A DNA stretch of 64,000 nucleotides, taken from assembly GCA_016699775.1 (NCBI GenBank), contig CP065010.1:868001-932000 (forward strand), read 5' to 3'. The position numbers and the translations under genes are program-made. Below, piece by piece: positions 60,207 through 64,000 of the stretch. Each line of letters begins with the position of its first letter. Within the stretch, counting starts at the first letter, position 1. The notes beneath the pieces were generated by a model. That model ran no database searches and was not told the origin of the DNA. It saw nothing but the letters and a program-made list of their open reading frames with translations. The DNA is from Candidatus Falkowbacteria bacterium. Its GTDB lineage: Bacteria > Patescibacteriota > Patescibacteriia > Patescibacteriales > Patescibacteriaceae.

Positions 60207-60473
60207 TTATTTATTAGAGAGATTAGAAGCTACTTTCAAAATTTCTATAACCACTTGATTAATATCTTTATTTGTATCAATAACTATCGCATTCATTTTT
60301 TTAATATTATTTTCCCATTCATCTTTTGATGTAAGTATCCATTCTTGAATTTCAGTAGTTTTACCAAAGTCATTTGAAGTTCGAGAGGATAATCGCTGAA
60401 GAATAACTTCGTCATTGGCTTTTAATAATATTAGCTTATCATAGAGAGGGACTATCTCAAATATATTTTGCGG
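60207..60473 (-). pseudogene. C-terminal remnant of a P-loop nucleotide kinase-like gene
   Basis: An 88-codon open frame with no start codon follows a stop at 60474-60476. It encodes LYDKLILLKANDEVILQRLSSRTSNDFGKTTEIQEW and a final helix, like the lid and C-terminal part of adenylate-kinase-like proteins. Its 5' part with the P-loop is missing, and it overlaps the end of the 60457-61143 gene out of frame, so a deletion probably joined the two. Confidence 0.55.
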
Positions 60474-61143
60474 CTAAGTGTACTATTGTTGCGGAGGCCT
60501 CAAACCCCCTAAAACTTCTTTTTTCAAGAAAATTTACTTCTTTCGGTAATACTTTTGAAAAATCTATTGAAATTATTTGGCTCAAATTTTGAGGAATTGG
60601 CTTATGAATAACATATCCTTGAAAATTTATAAAATACTTTTCACCCTCATCTCCATCAGACCTTTTTTTAACATCGCCCCAAACGTAGAAATGAGCTTTA
60701 ATTTTTTTATTTATAGTTTCTAACTTTGTTAACGGATTGACCGATTCTTTAATTTGATTTGAAAAATGATTTTTAAAAAAAATAACTTCAGAAAAATTCA
60801 GGATACCCTCCTGTTGTAAATCTTTTTTTAATTTTGAAATAAAATCAGATTTTAATTTTTGTCTTTCTGAGTCATTTTCTGAATATATCGAAATTACAAT
60901 ACCAACTTTATTTTTCTTATTTCTCGGCAAGTAAAATTTATTAAACGCCCAATATCCAACCCATATAATCAACAATACCGGATAAAAAAATGGTCTTATC
61001 TTAAATCCAATATAATTTGCGAAATCAACTACTAAATTGTCTATTACGACAATTGCCCCAAGCACAACAAACAAGCCCAAAATAAGGGTTTTTGTCTGTG
61101 GTAATTTTTCCTCTGCAATAAAAAGTAGTTTTTCTAAATCCAT
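60457..61143 (-). CDS. Membrane protein with a cytosolic alpha/beta domain, probably 3'-truncated
   Basis: A 228-residue protein with two N-terminal membrane helices (ILGLFVVLGAIVVIDNLVV; FFYPVLLIIWVGYWAFN) and an alpha/beta domain (VGIVISIYSENDSERQKLKSDFISKLKKDL; FSEVIFFKNH; AHFYVWGDVKKRS) that resembles TolB/FlgO-type N-terminal domains found before TPR or effector parts. It ends abruptly at the junction with the kinase remnant, so it may have lost its C-terminal region. It lies next to the restriction-methylation gene. Confidence 0.55.
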   Translation of the reverse strand: MDLEKLLFIAEEKLPQTKTLILGLFVVLGAIVVIDNLVVDFANYIGFKIRPFFYPVLLIIWVGYWAFNKFYLPRNKKNKVGIVISIYSENDSERQKLKSDFISKLKKDLQQEGILNFSEVIFFKNHFSNQIKESVNPLTKLETINKKIKAHFYVWGDVKKRSDGDEGEKYFINFQGYVIHKPIPQNLSQIISIDFSKVLPKEVNFLEKRSFRGFEASATIVHLAAKYI

Positions 61144-61207
61144 ATTTATATTTATCTTAAAACATTAACTAATCTCTATCTGCTTAATAAATCCATTATT
61201 AAAATAA

Positions 61208-64000
61208 TTATTTTTTACATTCAACGATTTGTATCTCTTCATTAGTTAAACCATATAACTTATATACCAGCTCATCTATCTGATGTTCAAGCTCCCGAAC
61301 CTTTGCCTGTTTTTCAGTATTTTCTAAGTAGTCATCTGTTTTGGTTATTTTGAGGATACTTTCAACGAGACCAATAAGTGGTTTCTGTTGGTCTATCGAA
61401 ATTTTCATGATTGGAATTTCAGAAAGTGGTTGATAAAATAACTCCAATATTCCTCCCTTTCTTTTTCCACGCTGGCAAAGCCATACATAGTATAATTTTG
61501 AATTCAATAACCCCAAAACAAATTTCAAAGATATCTGTTCATCTTTCTGTCCGAGAAAATATACATCTGATGCTGCATACCAAGGAATCTCATTATACCC
61601 AAATGTATTAGTTTTACTTCTATAAGGAGCCACTATTTTTTCACTTTCAAAAATTGTCTTCGTACGAGACCTCCATAAGTCGTACCAATTTCGCGAACCT
61701 TTATGTACTTCTCGTCTTTCTTGTAAATTATCTCTGTATTTTTCTAGATGCTTAATAATTGACTGTATTTTATTTGTTTGTTCATTTCCATCAAGATAAA
61801 TTACTAACTGATTCGTAGTATTTTGCGTAATCCACCTACTGATATCGCTATTTTTATACCACGGTTTTAAATATTCTTTTTCATTTATTCTCTCCGCTTC
61901 ATCTTTAGATAAAACAAAAATCCCATCACCGACTTCCGCTTTAAACTTATACTTAATTATATGCTTTAAGCTAACCTTGTTAGCACCTGTTACTAGTCCT
62001 TGGTTGATTTCACATACATCCTTTAATATAACTCCTTGCTTTTTCATTTTAATTAATACTTTCTCAATCGGATTTTCCATGTTTCCTATACCACTAAGAC
62101 GCATATATTTTTCTTCACCATCATAAAGTTGTATTTGCCTAAGAAAATAGTAATCTGATTCATTATCTGCTCCAGAAAATATGCTATTTAATATTTCTGC
62201 GTTTGCCATCCCTGATCTTCTGCTAGTACAAGTATGAGCCAATAATTCATTATTGTTATCTTTACTAAAGATAGTGATCATATTATGTTGTCCAAGTGCC
62301 GATTCAAATATCTTTAATTCATTAAAATTTACGATATTATTAATCACTGCTCTTGCTTTTAAATCAGCCCTGAGTTTATTGGCACCAGACGCGGTTATAT
62401 AATAATTTGTCGAAATAAATGCACATAACGAATATGGTTTACCGAGATCTAAGGCAAGATGAAAAAAGAAATAAAATAGATCCATTTTCCCTTGATAAAA
62501 TTTTCCTAAATTTCCTGCTGCAATTGGTCTAAATATTTCTTTATTTCCGCTTTCTCCAACATACGGTGGATTTGCGATTACAACATCAAAACCTCCTTTC
62601 TCCTCAAACACATCAGCGAAATGCAGTTTCCATAGGAAGAATGGTTTAATTTTAGACTTTTTTAATTCCTGAATTTTTTCTAGTTCTGAAATTTTTCCAT
62701 GTTCTCTTAAAGTAGCTTCAATTAATTCCCATTGAAGTTTTTCAATTTGCTTTTTTATTTCTTCTTTTTTATCTTTCTTGTTCGTCTCAAAAAACTTTTT
62801 TTGTAAAGATTTTAATTCACCAGCTTTTATCTTGGATTCATTGTGTTTATTAAAGTCAAAAAGCCCTAATTTTTCTACATCATTTTTCTCATCCTTAAAA
62901 AGTTTCTTTAATTGCTCGTTGAGTTTTTTTGCTCTTGTTTCCAGTTCAACTTTTATAAATGATGTTAACTCGTTTTTTGTATGGAGACTAAAATACTCTT
63001 TTTGTAGTAAAGATTGTTTTTGTTTAATTTCATCAATTTGTTTCTCTTTATCATTTGTAGTTTGAAATATTTTTTCATCAAAAAGTTTTATTCCTTCATA
63101 TTCTTCAAGCAACGAATTTCCTTGCATTATTTTATAATCCAGATTTGGAAGTACTGGAGGTGCTATACTTGAATCATTTGATTCATACTCCACAATAAGA
63201 GCTAACCAAAAACGAACTTTGGTTATTTCCACAGCTCCTGGTTCTATATCAACTGCATAGATACAATTCTCTAATGTTTCCTTTTTAATATCATAAAGTG
63301 ATAACTCTCTTCCTGATGTATTTTGTTTATGCAAAAAGTTTGTGTTTAGGTAGTATCTCACGGAAGAAATTTCATTTAGCATCCCCATAGGAAATGCTCC
63401 CGAACCAACAGCTGGGTCAACAATCTTTATATTACGAAGTGAGGAGTCAACTTTTACAGATATTTCTTTCAACTCAGGTAATCTTTTCACTATTTCTATT
63501 TGTTTTTCATCTTCAACTATTAAAGACAGATCTGTATCCTTTATTTCAAATAATTTTCTAATTCGTTCTTCAGGGGCAGTGTTCTCTGAGACTAAATGCT
63601 GAATGAGACTTTCTCTGCACATATAATGGACAATCTCTCGTGGAGTATAAAAAGCTCCCTTGTCTTTTCTATCTTTAACTTCAAGCAAATTTTCAAATAT
63701 TTTTCCGAGCATCTCTGGATCAACTGAAATTTCTTGGTCTGATGGAGTATTCTCATCAACTGTAAAGTTATATTGATCAAAGAAATCAAGTAAATTTCCA
63801 ATAGTTTTGTTGGGGATATAAATAGTACTATTCTCCCACTTATAAATACTCTCAAAAAGTCCACCATTTAAAAATGGGATACGACAATTTAATTTTTCAT
63901 AAAGATCATCTTTTCCTCGTTTCTCTGAAGCCAAGGCCTCATAGAACATTGGCTCAAGGTAATCATTAAAATAATTTTTATTTGATTTTTCACAAGTTGT
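61208..64000 (-). CDS. Eco57I/type IIG-like DNA methyltransferase (restriction-modification), C-terminal part
   Basis: The frame is open to the right edge (931 codons seen), so the N-terminus is outside the window. Landmarks are IPFLNGGLFE, FYTPREIVHYM, SAM-binding DPAVGSGAFPMGML, VDIEPGAVEITKVRFWL, and the catalytic N6-adenine motif IANPPYVGESG. A long coiled-coil insertion (about 62640-63070) separates the SAM motif from NPPY. A target-recognition region (EKVLIKMKKQGVILKDVCEINQGLVTGANK) follows, with a C-terminal TaqI-type specificity part. In type IIG enzymes a nuclease domain lies at the N-terminus; whether it is present cannot be seen. It may also be a BREX- or DISARM-type methylase. Confidence 0.85.
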   Translation of the reverse strand, partial: TTCEKSNKNYFNDYLEPMFYEALASEKRGKDDLYEKLNCRIPFLNGGLFESIYKWENSTIYIPNKTIGNLLDFFDQYNFTVDENTPSDQEISVDPEMLGKIFENLLEVKDRKDKGAFYTPREIVHYMCRESLIQHLVSENTAPEERIRKLFEIKDTDLSLIVEDEKQIEIVKRLPELKEISVKVDSSLRNIKIVDPAVGSGAFPMGMLNEISSVRYYLNTNFLHKQNTSGRELSLYDIKKETLENCIYAVDIEPGAVEITKVRFWLALIVEYESNDSSIAPPVLPNLDYKIMQGNSLLEEYEGIKLFDEKIFQTTNDKEKQIDEIKQKQSLLQKEYFSLHTKNELTSFIKVELETRAKKLNEQLKKLFKDEKNDVEKLGLFDFNKHNESKIKAGELKSLQKKFFETNKKDKKEEIKKQIEKLQWELIEATLREHGKISELEKIQELKKSKIKPFFLWKLHFADVFEEKGGFDVVIANPPYVGESGNKEIFRPIAAGNLGKFYQGKMDLFYFFFHLALDLGKPYSLCAFISTNYYITASGANKLRADLKARAVINNIVNFNELKIFESALGQHNMITIFSKDNNNELLAHTCTSRRSGMANAEILNSIFSGADNESDYYFLRQIQLYDGEEKYMRLSGIGNMENPIEKVLIKMKKQGVILKDVCEINQGLVTGANKVSLKHIIKYKFKAEVGDGIFVLSKDEAERINEKEYLKPWYKNSDISRWITQNTTNQLVIYLDGNEQTNKIQSIIKHLEKYRDNLQERREVHKGSRNWYDLWRSRTKTIFESEKIVAPYRSKTNTFGYNEIPWYAASDVYFLGQKDEQISLKFVLGLLNSKLYYVWLCQRGKRKGGILELFYQPLSEIPIMKISIDQQKPLIGLVESILKITKTDDYLENTEKQAKVRELEHQIDELVYKLYGLTNEEIQIVECKK

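Overview
The window is AT-rich, uses the standard code (TGA is a stop throughout) and reads like a chromosome segment of a Candidate Phyla Radiation / Patescibacteria organism, probably Parcubacteria-like. The arguments are a 23S rRNA gene carrying three group I introns with LAGLIDADG endonucleases, small compact operons, secreted lamin-tail and FISUMP proteins, surface proteins with the GEAWY/YYLGRP module common in this group, an adenosylcobalamin-dependent ribonucleotide reductase, and few biosynthetic pathways. This placement is inference; no 16S rRNA or tRNA gene lies in the window.

Layout. 1-9.8 kb: end of typA, a DHH-like phosphoesterase, rpsT, holA, endonuclease Q, a phosphoglucose/phosphomannose isomerase and a 1030-residue secreted lamin-tail protein. 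9.9-16.2 kb: 5S and 23S rRNA on the minus strand, with introns at E. coli positions U1931, U1951 and U2593 and two AT-rich palindromic insertions (one in helix 25) related to a palindrome inside an intergenic terminator at 20.0-20.15 kb. 16.2-21.4 kb: ftsK, small proteins, DUF378 and an ATP-grasp protein. 21.4-24.3 kb: an extracytosolic flavinylation module (FMN-binding protein, ApbE, RnfD/NqrB-FNR fusion). 24.4-28.8 kb: radC operon, then an XRE/DUF2178/DipZ/thioredoxin operon. 29-32 kb: FISUMP surface proteins, one fused to a type IV pilin-like N-terminus. 32-36.7 kb: NYN protein, cupin, amidotransferase, pyrD. 36.8-40.3 kb: putative cobalamin S-component, nrdJ and PduO-type adenosyltransferase, translationally coupled. 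40.4-46.3 kb: ArsR regulator, then a minus-strand CrtI/UbiB/SRPBCC/DUF2834 cluster and TspO. 47-53 kb: secreted surface proteins. 53-57 kb: SOUL, MsrB, two decayed genes and a TrmB regulator. 57.4-64 kb: a CoaD-CoaE-like fusion, DUF3307, Nudix, a kinase remnant and the C-terminal part of a type IIG-like methylase running off the window.

Several sets work together. The flavinylation operon can move electrons from NAD(P)H across the membrane to a covalently flavinylated protein, and DipZ plus thioredoxin can move reducing power outward as dithiols. The cobalamin operon supplies AdoCbl to the reductase it encodes. B12 use, a SOUL protein and TspO together hint at scavenged tetrapyrroles. Promoters with clear TTGACA-17-TATAAT boxes are common, several lie so close to the start codon that the mRNA would have almost no leader, and hairpin terminators are abundant.

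Stretches of 200-340 bases with little content: 48967-49239 and 51514-51764 show nothing convincing. 28783-29125, 44458-44754 and 55016-55355 hold only promoters and hairpins, listed separately.
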